Source: an uncultured Chryseobacterium sp. (GTDB lineage Bacteria > Bacteroidota > Bacteroidia > Flavobacteriales > Weeksellaceae). Taken from it: a DNA stretch of 41,340 nucleotides. The number at the start of each line of letters is the position of its first letter. Position 1 is the first letter of the stretch. Below the pieces are notes generated by a model. The model searched no databases and was not told the origin of the DNA. It worked only from the letters and a program-made list of their open reading frames with translations. Positions 1-7,761 of the stretch are shown here, piece by piece. The stretch covers positions 1 through 41,340 of the forward strand of contig CAJYXJ010000082.1 of the NCBI GenBank assembly GCA_913778085.1, read 5' to 3'. A program made the position numbers and the translations under genes.

Positions 1-30
1 GTCGATCATAACTATATAGGTTAAAAATAA

Positions 31-96
31 TAAAAAGTTATTTCCGAAAAATTTTTTGAGCTATAAGGGCTCAAAATTTTCCAGAATAACTTTTTA
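31..96. repeat. Long imperfect inverted repeat (hairpin)
   Basis: Two arms of about 28-31 bases pair with a few mismatches around the 7-base loop TATAAGG at 62-68. The outer part (AAAAAGTTATT at 32-42 against AATAACTTTTT at 85-95) and the inner GAGC/GCTC are perfect; the middle has small bulges. A- and T-runs lie on both sides. It could be a bidirectional terminator of a gene left of the window, or the end of a small mobile element. The sequence alone does not decide. Confidence 0.6.
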
Positions 97-122
97 ACTT
101 ACACAGTTAGTGAGACACTACC

Positions 123-440
123 ATTAATTACTCTACTGAATTATCTTTTTCTGATAACACTAGATTTACTGCACGTGAGTTCTTAGTACTGCAAAGTCAA
201 ATTAATGAATTGACTAATAAACTAAGCTTTTTACCATTACTAATAGAACACCAGAATCAAATCAATATAGAACTACAAAGAGTTACACAGCTTGCTCTGG
301 ATTTAGGCAAATTTGATTGGACGAATCTTTTTGTTGGCACTTTGATGAGTATTATTATTCAGCTTGGAGTAACAAAAGAAAACGCAAATTCAATCTGGCT
401 GATTGTCAAGCAAATATTTAATAATTACTTTATCAAATAA
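123..440 (+). CDS. Unrecognised small protein, start codon uncertain (possibly 5'-truncated)
   Basis: The frame is open from a stop at 111-113 to the TAA at 438-440 and contains no ATG. The first usable alternative starts are ATT at 123 (about 105 aa) and TTG at 210 (76 aa). The reading upstream of 210 (..STELSFSDNTRFTAREFL..) looks protein-like, so the true product probably begins before the TTG. Residues ~15-50 are rich in Q, L, N and E and may form a coiled coil; a hydrophobic stretch (LFVGTLMSIIIQLG) follows. No family was recognised. The long hairpin at 31-96 ends just upstream, so this may be the 3' remnant of a gene interrupted there. Confidence 0.35.
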   Translation: MNYSTELSFSDNTRFTAREFLVLQSQINELTNKLSFLPLLIEHQNQINIELQRVTQLALDLGKFDWTNLFVGTLMSIIIQLGVTKENANSIWLIVKQIFNNYFIK

Positions 441-540
441 TCATTATACATCTTTGAACTGTTTTTAAAATTATATATACTATAATATTACAATAAAAAG
501 GTTCAGAAAGATAATGATTATAACGTCACAACCTTAAAAT

Positions 541-954
541 TTACCTCTCCATCACCTTCCTCACCAGCTCCTCAATCACCCTACTCTTCTCCTTCTCCGT
601 CTCAAGCAACCGCTCATACAGCTTCTTATTTTCTTCGTAAACTTCTATCAACTTATCAATTGGATTGATGGTACATTGATAATTATTATTGTTTGAGCTG
701 TTTTCATTAAAAGTGTTGGAAATAATGTTGAAAACAGCATCCTCCGAAAAATTCTTCAGGGCTTCGAGGGGGAGCTCGAGGGCTTTGGCGATGGGTTCGA
801 GCTTGTGGTCTTCGAGGGTTTCGGCGTTTTCGAGCAGGGAGACTTTCTGCTGGCTGATGCCTAACAGGTCGGCCAGGGTTTCCTGCTTCATGCCGCGCAT
901 TTCCCGGATTCTTGCGATGTTTCTCCCGATATGTTTTTGTGCTGTAGCTGCCAT
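541..954 (-). CDS. XRE-family helix-turn-helix regulator with C-terminal coiled coil
   Basis: 137 aa. Residues ~9-65 form a Cro/C1-type helix-turn-helix (IGRNIARIREMRG, then QETLADLLGISQQKVSLLE), the DNA-binding fold of XRE regulators. A linker rich in N and S follows. Residues ~97-137 are strongly charged and heptad-like (LIEVYEENKKLYERLLETEK), suggesting dimerisation through a coiled coil. The start is ATG at 954, with a TAnnTTTG promoter element 18 bases upstream. It is a single-gene unit. The target is unknown; autoregulation is common in the family but is not shown here. Confidence 0.85.
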   Translation of the reverse strand: MAATAQKHIGRNIARIREMRGMKQETLADLLGISQQKVSLLENAETLEDHKLEPIAKALELPLEALKNFSEDAVFNIISNTFNENSSNNNNYQCTINPIDKLIEVYEENKKLYERLLETEKEKSRVIEELVRKVMER

Positions 955-971
955 GGGTTAAGATTTATAAC

Positions 972-979
972 CAAAGATA
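972..979 (-). promoter_or_regulatory. -7 element (TATCTTTG) for the XRE gene
   Basis: On the minus strand this reads TATCTTTG, a perfect match to the Bacteroidota -7 consensus TAnnTTTG, 18 bases before the ATG at 954. No clear -33 TTG is visible. Confidence 0.55.
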
Positions 980-1121
980 TAAAATTCTGCGGGATCCTGC
1001 TTATCTATATTTTAAAAGAAGAGCCAGGTGAAGGGCTGGAAGCGGGGTGCCGGAAGCGGGAGGTTTTACAGTCGCTGCCTTATTCGTCATTTTAGAGGTT
1101 CTTTTTAAATTCAAGGTTTAT

Positions 1122-1403
1122 TTTTTTAACATGAAGAAATGAAGGTATTTTAGCTTAAAGAATTTTATTTAGTGAAATTCAATTTCTAACGCAAAAGACT
1201 CATGGTGGTAAGGTTAAGAATAAACAATGTTTATTTTAATTTAGAGAATTAAGATGGAGAATATGAAGTTTTTTAATATGAAGAAATGAAGGTATTTTGG
1301 ATGGAGAATGTATTTAGTGAAATTCACTTTCTAACACAAAAGACTCACGGTGGTAAGGTTAAGAATAAACAAAGTTTATTTTAATTCAGAGAATTAAGAT
1401 GAG
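1122..1403. repeat. Two direct repeats of ~130 bp, period ~147 bp
   Basis: Copy 1 spans roughly 1122-1257 and copy 2 roughly 1270-1403. Shared blocks include ATGAAGAAATGAAGGTATTT (1131 and 1278), TTTAGTGAAATTCA, AAAGACTCA, GGTGGTAAGGTTAAGAATAA and AGAGAATTAAGATG. Differences are scattered substitutions plus a short indel between 1150 and 1170. Neither copy carries a convincing reading frame. The rest of the 955-1638 gap holds a GGCTGGAAG/CCGGAAG-rich patch (1031-1062) that recurs near 18405 and 18483. Confidence 0.8.
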
Positions 1404-1638
1404 GAGGGATGACGGAAAAATTTCTGAGTGAAAATTTAAACATCTTCAGGATCACATGACCGGGCCGGTTAGCCGTTAAAGGGAATGCTATATGAAATGC
1501 GGTTCATCAAACCTGTTCCTTTATTGTTCATTAAAAGGTAAATCACCGGATTTATTTATTTTACATCAAGTTTTGGTTCGGTACATCATTTTTTGGTTGG
1601 CTACGTTGGTTTTTAGCGTCAACTTGCATAAAAAACAA

Positions 1639-3204
1639 ATGATGAAAGAAAAGATCACCCTTCCCACGACGCTTCCGCACCATCACCAACTTAACCACCT
1701 GCTGAATTCCCTTGCGGAAAAAGCACCTGTCCGGCATGTATTTATAAGCCACTCGCAGACTTCCGAAAAACAGGTTCTCATCATCCATCTCGGCTGCTCC
1801 CGAATGCCGGACGGGCTCTTTTCGGACAAACAGATCAGGAAAGCCTTCTTCCCGTATGGCACCCACATTATTCTACTGGCCGAAACCGACCTAAAAAGGC
1901 ACCTGAAGCGAGGAAGCCTGTTTCTTCAACGGCACTGCAACGCCTCAACACTGGTTTTCACTTCCGGCAGGCATGAACTTCCCGCCGAAGATATTTCGCG
2001 ATCGCTGAAAAAATTCCGGCTGATTCGCCAGAAGTACGATTTTACCTGCCGTCTGCTCGGCAAAGAAATCCGGAAAGCGGAAAACAGCAGTTCCTTCATT
2101 ACGGCTTATCACCTTTACACCAGCCTTTTCGGGCATCATTTGTTCCACCTGGAATTCCTCGGCCTGGGCATGGATTTCCATCAGGAAACTTTGGATCAGC
2201 GGCTGCTGAGGCTGGAGCCTTTTTTCCCGGAAATCAGAAGCTTCCTGCTGAAGAAGACCGGAAACACTTATTTTATTACCGAAGCCCTCCTCAGCGCCGG
2301 GAAAGCAGAGGCCGATAAAGAATATTCCCACTTCAGGTCCGAATTCAGGGAAGCCATCGCAATTGCCCAAAAGCAACTGCACAACTTAGTCAGAAAAACT
2401 TTCCGCGACATCAAAGCCGCCGTAAAACATCCCGACACTTTACCAAAGATTCCGGTTAAAAACACAGCCGTCTCTCCGCATCAATCCGTGATCAGCATCC
2501 TGACCCGCCGTTTCCGGGTTAAAGAAATTTTCCTGTTTCACCGCGAGGAACTAATTTGTGAAGGCCGGACCACCACCGAACTGTACCTGCTCCTGATCGG
2601 CAAAAAGATTAACAAAAAGGATCTTGACATGATGCAACAAACCGTTTCCCGGAAGACCGGCGGAAAGTATTCGATTGTTCCGGTCGCCCATTCCGCCCGA
2701 TGGATCCAGGAAAACCTCTGGGAATCGCAGCCTTTTTTCCGGAAGGTTATGCAACCGAAAAATGCCGTTTATACTTCTGTTTTCCCTACGATGATCCATT
2801 GGCATACCTGGGAACCTGGTGTTTGTACCGATGAAGAAGTTTCCTTTCAGCAGTTTAACGCGCTGTACGGAAATTACAAAACCCTGCGCTCCCAAAAGCA
2901 GCCTTCTTCAGCAAAAGGAATCCGGCTGATCGTAAAGCGTATGCTCCACCGTGCTTTCCTGCTGCTTATTTACAACAGGCTCCATTACCGCCCTGATGCA
3001 AAAACAGATCTCCGCATTCTGTGGAAACTCTGCATCTATGCCGAACCTGAAGTAAAATCTTTAAACCCGATCATAATGAAACTGCCGTTGGATTTCTTTT
3101 CTTTCTTAAGCCAGGCCGGAAACCCGGATGAAAAGGTTATTGATATGCAGGATGAACTGGTAAAAGGACTTGCGGAATTATTGGAAAAGAGGTTTAAAAA
3201 ATAA
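1639..3204 (+). CDS. Large hypothetical protein, possibly tandem nucleotidyltransferase-like/HEPN-like
   Basis: About 521 aa from the ATGATG at 1639; the frame stays open to an ATG at 1492, but those extra 49 residues look non-conserved. No signal peptide is seen with the 1639 start. Two segments resemble each other in layout. Residues ~25-110 (HVFISHS.. then LIIHLGC) and ~295-390 (EIFLFHREELICEG.. then LYLLLIGKK) each look like an alpha/beta domain with a beta-strand pair typical of nucleotidyltransferase-like folds. Each is followed by a helical region rich in H, R and L like HEPN domains (YHLYTSLFGHHLFH; LLIYNRLHYRPD). The NT/HEPN reading is inferred from pattern only; the usual GSxARG catalytic motif is absent. 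It stands alone, between the direct repeats and an unknown gene. Confidence 0.7.
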   Translation: MMKEKITLPTTLPHHHQLNHLLNSLAEKAPVRHVFISHSQTSEKQVLIIHLGCSRMPDGLFSDKQIRKAFFPYGTHIILLAETDLKRHLKRGSLFLQRHCNASTLVFTSGRHELPAEDISRSLKKFRLIRQKYDFTCRLLGKEIRKAENSSSFITAYHLYTSLFGHHLFHLEFLGLGMDFHQETLDQRLLRLEPFFPEIRSFLLKKTGNTYFITEALLSAGKAEADKEYSHFRSEFREAIAIAQKQLHNLVRKTFRDIKAAVKHPDTLPKIPVKNTAVSPHQSVISILTRRFRVKEIFLFHREELICEGRTTTELYLLLIGKKINKKDLDMMQQTVSRKTGGKYSIVPVAHSARWIQENLWESQPFFRKVMQPKNAVYTSVFPTMIHWHTWEPGVCTDEEVSFQQFNALYGNYKTLRSQKQPSSAKGIRLIVKRMLHRAFLLLIYNRLHYRPDAKTDLRILWKLCIYAEPEVKSLNPIIMKLPLDFFSFLSQAGNPDEKVIDMQDELVKGLAELLEKRFKK

Positions 3205-3546
3205 AAATAAACAAGGGTTGAACTGTATTCAAAGAGAAATCAGGTTGAAAGGCGGGAAGTTCATTCGGTAAACATATGAATAACAGTCTTGAATATCAAA
3301 CGATCATGTCTGCATTCTGTTTAGGGTAAAGCCTATTTGAAATTCCTGCCCATTTTCCTATTTTTTCGGTTTATCTCTTTGTTAAATTATTGAAAAAATC
3401 ACAGGTCGTCAAATTCACATTATGTAACCGGACTCAGGTGATATTACCGTACAAATACGTAATCTCACATTTGGTCATTTCCACGCTATTCCGTATGTTT
3501 TTTTCTGCGTTACTTTGGCATACAAAACAACCAAAAAACAAACATC
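3205..3546. other. Intergenic region, no gene seen
   Basis: The stretch is non-coding as far as can be seen. Its last 80 bases hold the probable promoter of the next gene. No clear hairpin terminator follows the gene that ends at 3204. Confidence 0.5.
3471..3501 (+). promoter_or_regulatory. Candidate promoter for the 3547 gene
   Basis: TTG at 3471-3473, 20 bases, then TATGTTTT at 3494-3501 resembles the Bacteroidota TTG/TAnnTTTG promoter with one mismatch in the -7 box. An alternative -7 box is TTACTTTG at 3510-3517, closer to the ATG. Confidence 0.35.
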
Positions 3547-3957
3547 ATGGAAGCAAACACAAGCTACAATGCAAATTCAACAGGAGAATTACAATTAGGA
3601 GGAGGCGCTCAGTTCTGGGTATACCTTTCGCCCCAAAATGACACCGCTAAAATGATCGGAAAATGGAGGGTAACGTTTTCACAAGGAAACTGGCAGGATA
3701 CACTTTCCAGCGATGACCCTACCAAGCAGCTTCAGACGCCGAATCTTTCAGGGATTTTTGATATTAAAGTGGAGCTGTTAAGCGGTTCTACCGGAACATG
3801 GAGAGAGATTCCGGCCCAGGAAGGAAGCAGAAACCAGATCGGGTGTAACAGCAACTGCGCTTCAATGGTAGGAATCGTTGCAGACGGCACCAACCCGCCA
3901 CCGGGAGCCATCAATGCGCACTTCTGGACAACGTGGGATGCTATGTGCAGATCATAA
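3547..3957 (+). CDS. Unrecognised 136-aa protein, beta-rich, C-terminal cysteines
   Basis: Starts at ATG 3547 after an A-rich leader. No signal peptide, membrane segment or known motif is visible. The sequence is rich in G, S, T, N and W with alternating hydrophobics (GAQFWVYLSPQ, GKWRVTFSQGNW, FDIKVELLSG), which suggests a small all-beta fold. Three cysteines lie in the last third (CNSNCAS and the near-terminal MCRS). The gene has its own promoter-like region and is followed by two hairpins, so it is probably monocistronic. It might be a lectin- or toxin-like soluble protein, but nothing in the sequence establishes this. Confidence 0.75.
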   Translation: MEANTSYNANSTGELQLGGGAQFWVYLSPQNDTAKMIGKWRVTFSQGNWQDTLSSDDPTKQLQTPNLSGIFDIKVELLSGSTGTWREIPAQEGSRNQIGCNSNCASMVGIVADGTNPPPGAINAHFWTTWDAMCRS

Positions 3958-4023
3958 GCTAAAAATCAACATCTCTATTTTGCCCTATACTACATATTGG
4001 TGCCTGAGTAGTTAATGAACAGC

Positions 4024-4043
4024 CGAAAGCATATCTGCTTTCG
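4024..4043 (+). terminator. Small hairpin downstream of the 3547 gene
   Basis: CGAAAGCA-TATC-TGCTTTCG, an 8-bp stem with a 4-base loop. There is no T-run directly after it; it lies just before a stronger terminator hairpin. Confidence 0.4.
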
Positions 4044-4051
4044 CCCATCTT

Positions 4052-4085
4052 ACTGCACTCCAGATCATTTGATTTGGAGTGCAGT
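4052..4085 (+). terminator. Rho-independent terminator
   Basis: ACTGCACTCCA pairs perfectly with TGGAGTGCAGT (11 bp, 12-base loop). A T-rich tract (CATTTTCACTTTACCTTTTTT) follows. It ends the 3547-3957 transcript. Confidence 0.7.
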
Positions 4086-4205
4086 CATTTTCACTTTACC
4101 TTTTTTATTTTTTCTGAAATCCTGTTTACACCGTATAACTACCCAATATGAAAATGAAGTAAAATTACTGATCATTATGCGATAATTATCCCATTAATTT
4201 GAGTT

Positions 4206-4235
4206 ATTCTTACTTGAAGCTTCAAAATTAAGAAT
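4206..4235. promoter_or_regulatory. Nested palindrome upstream of the 4298 gene
   Basis: ATTCTTA (4206-4212) and TAAGAAT (4229-4235) flank the perfect 12-base palindrome TTGAAGCTTCAA. It lies 63 bases before the next ATG and may be an operator or a leader hairpin; no function is shown. The 3958-4297 gap otherwise holds only the terminators described. Confidence 0.4.
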
Positions 4236-4297
4236 GTAGGTACAATCCGAAAAGCCTGATTAAATAAGAGTAGGAAAAATACATTAAATAAATTATT

Positions 4298-4996
4298 ATG
4301 GCAGGAAATAACGACCGGATCCACGGATATAATAAAATATACAGAAGTGGTGAAGTTAAACCTAATTTCGATTCCTTTGAGCTGATGAGCAACCGCAGAC
4401 CTGACAAATTTATCTACCGTCCGGTAAATATCGTAGGCGGAGGCACAACTGCTTATGATCACCAGGGACATATCGTCCCGCAAAATATGCTTAACGAGAT
4501 ATTGGATCCTATTCAAAATAAAGTGGCTGAGCAATGCAGTACCTTACCGCAAGTCGAGGAATTTATCCGTACCTCAGGTAAACCCTGGCTTCAATTAATT
4601 TTTAATTATGCAGATGCTATCAAAGCGCCTATGTTCGACTTTGATGAAACAGATCCCGAGAATAAGGTAGGAAACTTCTTCTCCATTGTAACCTGGAACC
4701 CGATCAATATCTGCCGCGCACCGGAAGATAACCGGAGAAAAGGAATTCCCGGCAATACTATCGATACTCAGGTTAAAAATTATCTTGATGCTCATAAGGA
4801 CGACCAGGGAGTGGATACGGCATGGTTGGCAAGTCTCTCAGCCCTGATCTCAGATCCTGGCAAAGCCAATATTGAAAAATACATTGATGCCTGTTGCAAT
4901 TCACTTAATAATCAACTGGCCCACGGGATAGGATATTATGCTTTTCCGTGGCAAAATCGGGAAGGCGTATTATCTCCGGAATCCGATAGCATCTAA
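4298..4996 (+). CDS. Unrecognised 232-aa soluble protein
   Basis: The ATG at 4298 follows an AT-rich leader. There is no signal peptide and no membrane segment. The N-terminal ~60 residues are polar with a GGG turn (VNIVGGGTTAYDHQG). The middle carries a hydrophobic patch with acidic residues (IFNYADAIKAPMFDFDETDPEN). The C-terminal half is helical, with paired cysteines (YIDACCNSLNNQ). No family was recognised. It lies downstream of another unknown gene on the same strand, but a strong terminator separates them, so an operon is unlikely. A weak hairpin follows the stop. Confidence 0.75.
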   Translation: MAGNNDRIHGYNKIYRSGEVKPNFDSFELMSNRRPDKFIYRPVNIVGGGTTAYDHQGHIVPQNMLNEILDPIQNKVAEQCSTLPQVEEFIRTSGKPWLQLIFNYADAIKAPMFDFDETDPENKVGNFFSIVTWNPINICRAPEDNRRKGIPGNTIDTQVKNYLDAHKDDQGVDTAWLASLSALISDPGKANIEKYIDACCNSLNNQLAHGIGYYAFPWQNREGVLSPESDSI

Positions 4997-5452
4997 AATA
5001 TGATGCTTACCTGTTTTTCAAAAATTACAAGTTGTCAGTAAATACCTGAAGCGCGGGCTTGATCCTGCGCTTTAATTGTTGTGACACAGATGCTGTAAGA
5101 TGGCATTTATTATTCAAACAAATCCCATTTGATTTTTCTTTACCGATACGATATTTGTACTGATACTTAACTGCTATTGGCAGAAGATCTGAACGATCTA
5201 TTTTATTTGGATTTTCAACAACATCAGCTCTTTATTGCTTAAAAAAAATAATTTAAACAGCTTCTTAATTTCCTTAACCGAAATAAACTTTGTTGATCCT
5301 TAACTTTTCCGTTGTGGATTTTTTGATTGATAAAAAGCAATTTGAATGAAGCTGACCAGGGATAAATTAATTTTAAGCTAAATATCGCAAAACCAAACTC
5401 CAGATGTAGACAGGCTCTCGGATTTCAGCTGACCGTATCCGGGTTGGAGAAA
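4997..5452. other. Intergenic region with one terminator-like hairpin, otherwise nothing seen
   Basis: At 5049-5072 AAGCGC pairs with GCGCTT, extended by GG/CC with a bulge, and TTAATTGTT follows. This could end the 4298-4996 transcript. The rest of the gap is AT-rich and shows no credible reading frame or RNA gene. No strong terminator for the nuclease gene on the other strand was found. Confidence 0.4.
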
Positions 5453-5929
5453 TTATCCGTTTCCTTTTCTTTTCACCTTCCTGAAATACCATGGCGACAG
5501 CGGATTCTTATCGGCCCACAACCCAAGCCTCTGTTCCTTCGCTTCGTCCTGGAGTTTCTGGAGTTCTGTATTTTTGGAAGCCTTGAAATACCACCAGCCG
5601 AAGCCGGCTCTTACGATTTCCCGGGACAGGTATTTGTCTCCGTCATAGAAAACGCCGGCAACGCCTCTTCCGTAGCGGTCCTTCCCTATTTTATAAAAGA
5701 TGACGGTTTTCCCGAACACCTGGCCGGCAGTAAACTGTTTCGCGTTCTTTCCAAAGGCCTGGCCGCTTTCCGGACAATCCACCTCGGCGAGCCGGAGGGT
5801 CTGCTCGGTGTGATCGGGAAGTAAGACCACAATGGTATCACCGTCTTTTATTTTGATCACCTTTCCTTTGGCCTGTGAAAACAAAGACGTGGATAATGCG
5901 AGAAACAGGAGGTAGAAAATCTTTTTCAT
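5453..5929 (-). CDS. Secreted thermonuclease-like (SNase domain) nuclease
   Basis: 158 aa with a cleavable signal peptide (KKIFYLLFLALSTSLFSQA). The rest is one SNase-like domain. KVIKIKDGDTIVV (24-36) supplies the metal-binding aspartates. LRLAEVDCPE (45-54) carries the catalytic Arg and Glu equivalent to R35 and E43 of staphylococcal nuclease, and KDRYGR (83-88) the second Arg. The family cleaves DNA and RNA with Ca2+. The product is expected in the periplasm or outside the cell, for nutrient nucleic acids or defence against foreign DNA. It is a single-gene unit with its own promoter element; the biological role is inferred. Confidence 0.9.
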   Translation of the reverse strand: MKKIFYLLFLALSTSLFSQAKGKVIKIKDGDTIVVLLPDHTEQTLRLAEVDCPESGQAFGKNAKQFTAGQVFGKTVIFYKIGKDRYGRGVAGVFYDGDKYLSREIVRAGFGWWYFKASKNTELQKLQDEAKEQRLGLWADKNPLSPWYFRKVKRKGNG

Positions 5930-5949
5930 GAATGTTCAAAAAACAGTTT

Positions 5950-5957
5950 GCAAAGCT
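5950..5957 (-). promoter_or_regulatory. -7 element (TAGCTTTG) for the SNase gene
   Basis: TAGCTTTG on the minus strand matches TAnnTTTG exactly, 21 bases before the ATG at 5929. The same octamer precedes the genes starting at 11026 and 25487. Confidence 0.6.
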
Positions 5958-6196
5958 AGTGATAATCTCGCTTTGCAGGAAAACACGAAGCGAAATAAAG
6001 GTAAGGATTTTCTGATATGATATTCCCGACGACTGGCAAAGCACGCTAAATTTTACAGAAAATCAAAGATAAAGCAGGTTTTAAAATAACAAATTATAAA
6101 CAACTGAAAACTAAAAGACTAAACATCCGTATGACAAAATACGTACCTGCAAGCCACAAAAAAGACTAAAAAAATGTTTTATCGTAAAGAATTTTA

Positions 6197-6204
6197 TATA
6201 TTTG
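6197..6204 (+). promoter_or_regulatory. -7 element (TATATTTG) of the acpP operon
   Basis: A perfect TAnnTTTG, 31 bases before the acpP ATG. A weak -33 (TGTTTT at 6175-6180) lies 16 bases upstream. The 5930-6234 gap thus holds divergent promoters for the nuclease and acpP. Confidence 0.65.
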
Positions 6205-6234
6205 CACCATCTAACAATTAAAAAAAAATTTACT

Positions 6235-6474
6235 ATGTCAGACATTGCATCAAGAGTAAAAGCTATCATCGCTGATAAGCTTGACGTTGAAGAAACAGAA
6301 GTAACTCCAGAGGCTAGCTTCACAAACGATTTAGGAGCAGACTCATTGGATACGGTAGAACTTATCATGGAATTTGAAAAAGAATTCAACATTCAGATCC
6401 CTGATGACCAAGCTGAAAAAATTACTACTGTAGGACACGCTATCGCTTATATCGAAGAAGTAGTAAATAAATAA
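6235..6474 (+). CDS. acpP: Acyl carrier protein
   Basis: 79 aa starting at ATG 6235 ([12 protein letters not shown]); the in-frame extension to 6202 overlaps the promoter and is rejected. It is acidic and fully helical, the usual ACP length. The DSLD motif (S37) is the attachment site for 4'-phosphopantetheine, which carries the growing acyl chain in cytoplasmic type II fatty acid synthesis. The next gene is fabF, 33 bases downstream, a very common pairing that makes a co-transcribed unit with rnc and pyk likely. Confidence 0.97.
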   Translation: MSDIASRVKAIIADKLDVEETEVTPEASFTNDLGADSLDTVELIMEFEKEFNIQIPDDQAEKITTVGHAIAYIEEVVNK

Positions 6475-6507
6475 TATTCTTCAACAAAAAGAAATTAAAC
6501 AAAGTTT

Positions 6508-7752
6508 ATGGAATTAAAAAGAGTAGTTGTAACCGGGTTTGGAGCAATAACGCCAATTGGAAAAAATGCAAAAGAATACTGGGAAAATCTTGTGAAAGGT
6601 GAGAGCGGAGCCGCTCCTATTACTCTTTTTGATGCCACAAACTTCAAGACCAAATTCGCCTGCGAAGTAAAGAATTTCGATCCGCTGCATTATTTCGATA
6701 AGAAAGAAGCCAAAAAGATGGACCGGAATACGCAGCTTGGTCTTGTAGCGGCAAGGGAGGCAGTAGAACATTCAAGGATCATCGAAGACCAGGTAGATAA
6801 AAACAGGGTCGGCGTTATCTGGGGTTCCGGGATCGGAGGTCTTGAGACTTTTGAAACGGAAGTCCTTGGATGGGCCAATACGGAGATCCCGAGATTCAAT
6901 CCTTTCTTCATTCCTAAAATGATCGCAGACATCACACCGGGGCATATTTCGATAGAATATGGCTTCCACGGGCCGAACTATACCACGGTTTCCGCATGTG
7001 CATCGTCAGCGAATGCATTAATCGACTCTAAAATGCTGATCCAGCTTGGAAAAGCAGACGTTATTGTGTGCGGAGGCTCTGAAGCAGCCGTTACCGCAAG
7101 CGGGGTCGGCGGATTTAATGCAATGATGGCACTTTCCACAAGAAACGACGATCCGAAAACAGCTTCCAGACCTTTTGACAAAGACCGTGACGGCTTTGTG
7201 CTGGGGGAAGGCGCAGGATGTATCATTCTTGAAGAATACGAGCACGCCGTAAAACGCGGGGCAACCATTTATGCAGAATTAAAAGGCGGAGGCCTGAGTG
7301 CGGATGCACATCATATGACCGCACCGCATCCTGAAGGACTGGGCGCTTATCTTGTAATGAAAAACTGCCTGGAAGACGCGGGACTTACTGCTGATGAAGT
7401 AGACCATATCAATATGCACGGTACCTCTACTCCATTAGGAGACATCGCAGAATCCAATGCCATTTCCAAATTACTGGGCGAGCATGCTTTCGACATTCAG
7501 ATTAATTCTACGAAATCAATGACGGGTCACCTCTTGGGTGCTGCCGGTGTTATTGAAGCCATTGCTGCGTTGGGAACAATTATTCATGGTATTGTTCCTC
7601 CTACCATCAACCATTTTACTGATGACGAAAATATCGATAGCAGACTGAATTTTACGTTCAACGAAGCTGCGAAGAAAGATGTGAAAGTAGCCATGAGTAA
7701 TACTTTTGGGTTTGGTGGGCACAACGCCTGCGTTCTATTTAAGAAAATCTAA
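6508..7752 (+). CDS. fabF: Beta-ketoacyl-ACP synthase II
   Basis: 414 aa, the normal FabF length. It condenses malonyl-ACP with acyl-ACP to elongate fatty acids. The catalytic triad is visible: C164 in VSACASSANA, H304 in NMHGTSTPLGD and H341 in STKSMTGHLLGAAG, with the family's GFGGHNA signature near the C terminus. It follows acpP directly and precedes rnc by only 9 bases, so the genes are probably co-transcribed. No anomalies. Confidence 0.97.
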   Translation: MELKRVVVTGFGAITPIGKNAKEYWENLVKGESGAAPITLFDATNFKTKFACEVKNFDPLHYFDKKEAKKMDRNTQLGLVAAREAVEHSRIIEDQVDKNRVGVIWGSGIGGLETFETEVLGWANTEIPRFNPFFIPKMIADITPGHISIEYGFHGPNYTTVSACASSANALIDSKMLIQLGKADVIVCGGSEAAVTASGVGGFNAMMALSTRNDDPKTASRPFDKDRDGFVLGEGAGCIILEEYEHAVKRGATIYAELKGGGLSADAHHMTAPHPEGLGAYLVMKNCLEDAGLTADEVDHINMHGTSTPLGDIAESNAISKLLGEHAFDIQINSTKSMTGHLLGAAGVIEAIAALGTIIHGIVPPTINHFTDDENIDSRLNFTFNEAAKKDVKVAMSNTFGFGGHNACVLFKKI

Positions 7753-7761
7753 ACTTACTGA

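Noticed and set aside
689-961. 90-aa open frame opposite the XRE regulator
   Set aside because: It is the complement of a clear HTH gene and shows no independent signal.
3390-3641. 83-aa open frame overlapping the start of the 3547 gene
   Set aside because: It begins without a credible start, crosses the promoter region and reads in a frame overlapping a better gene.
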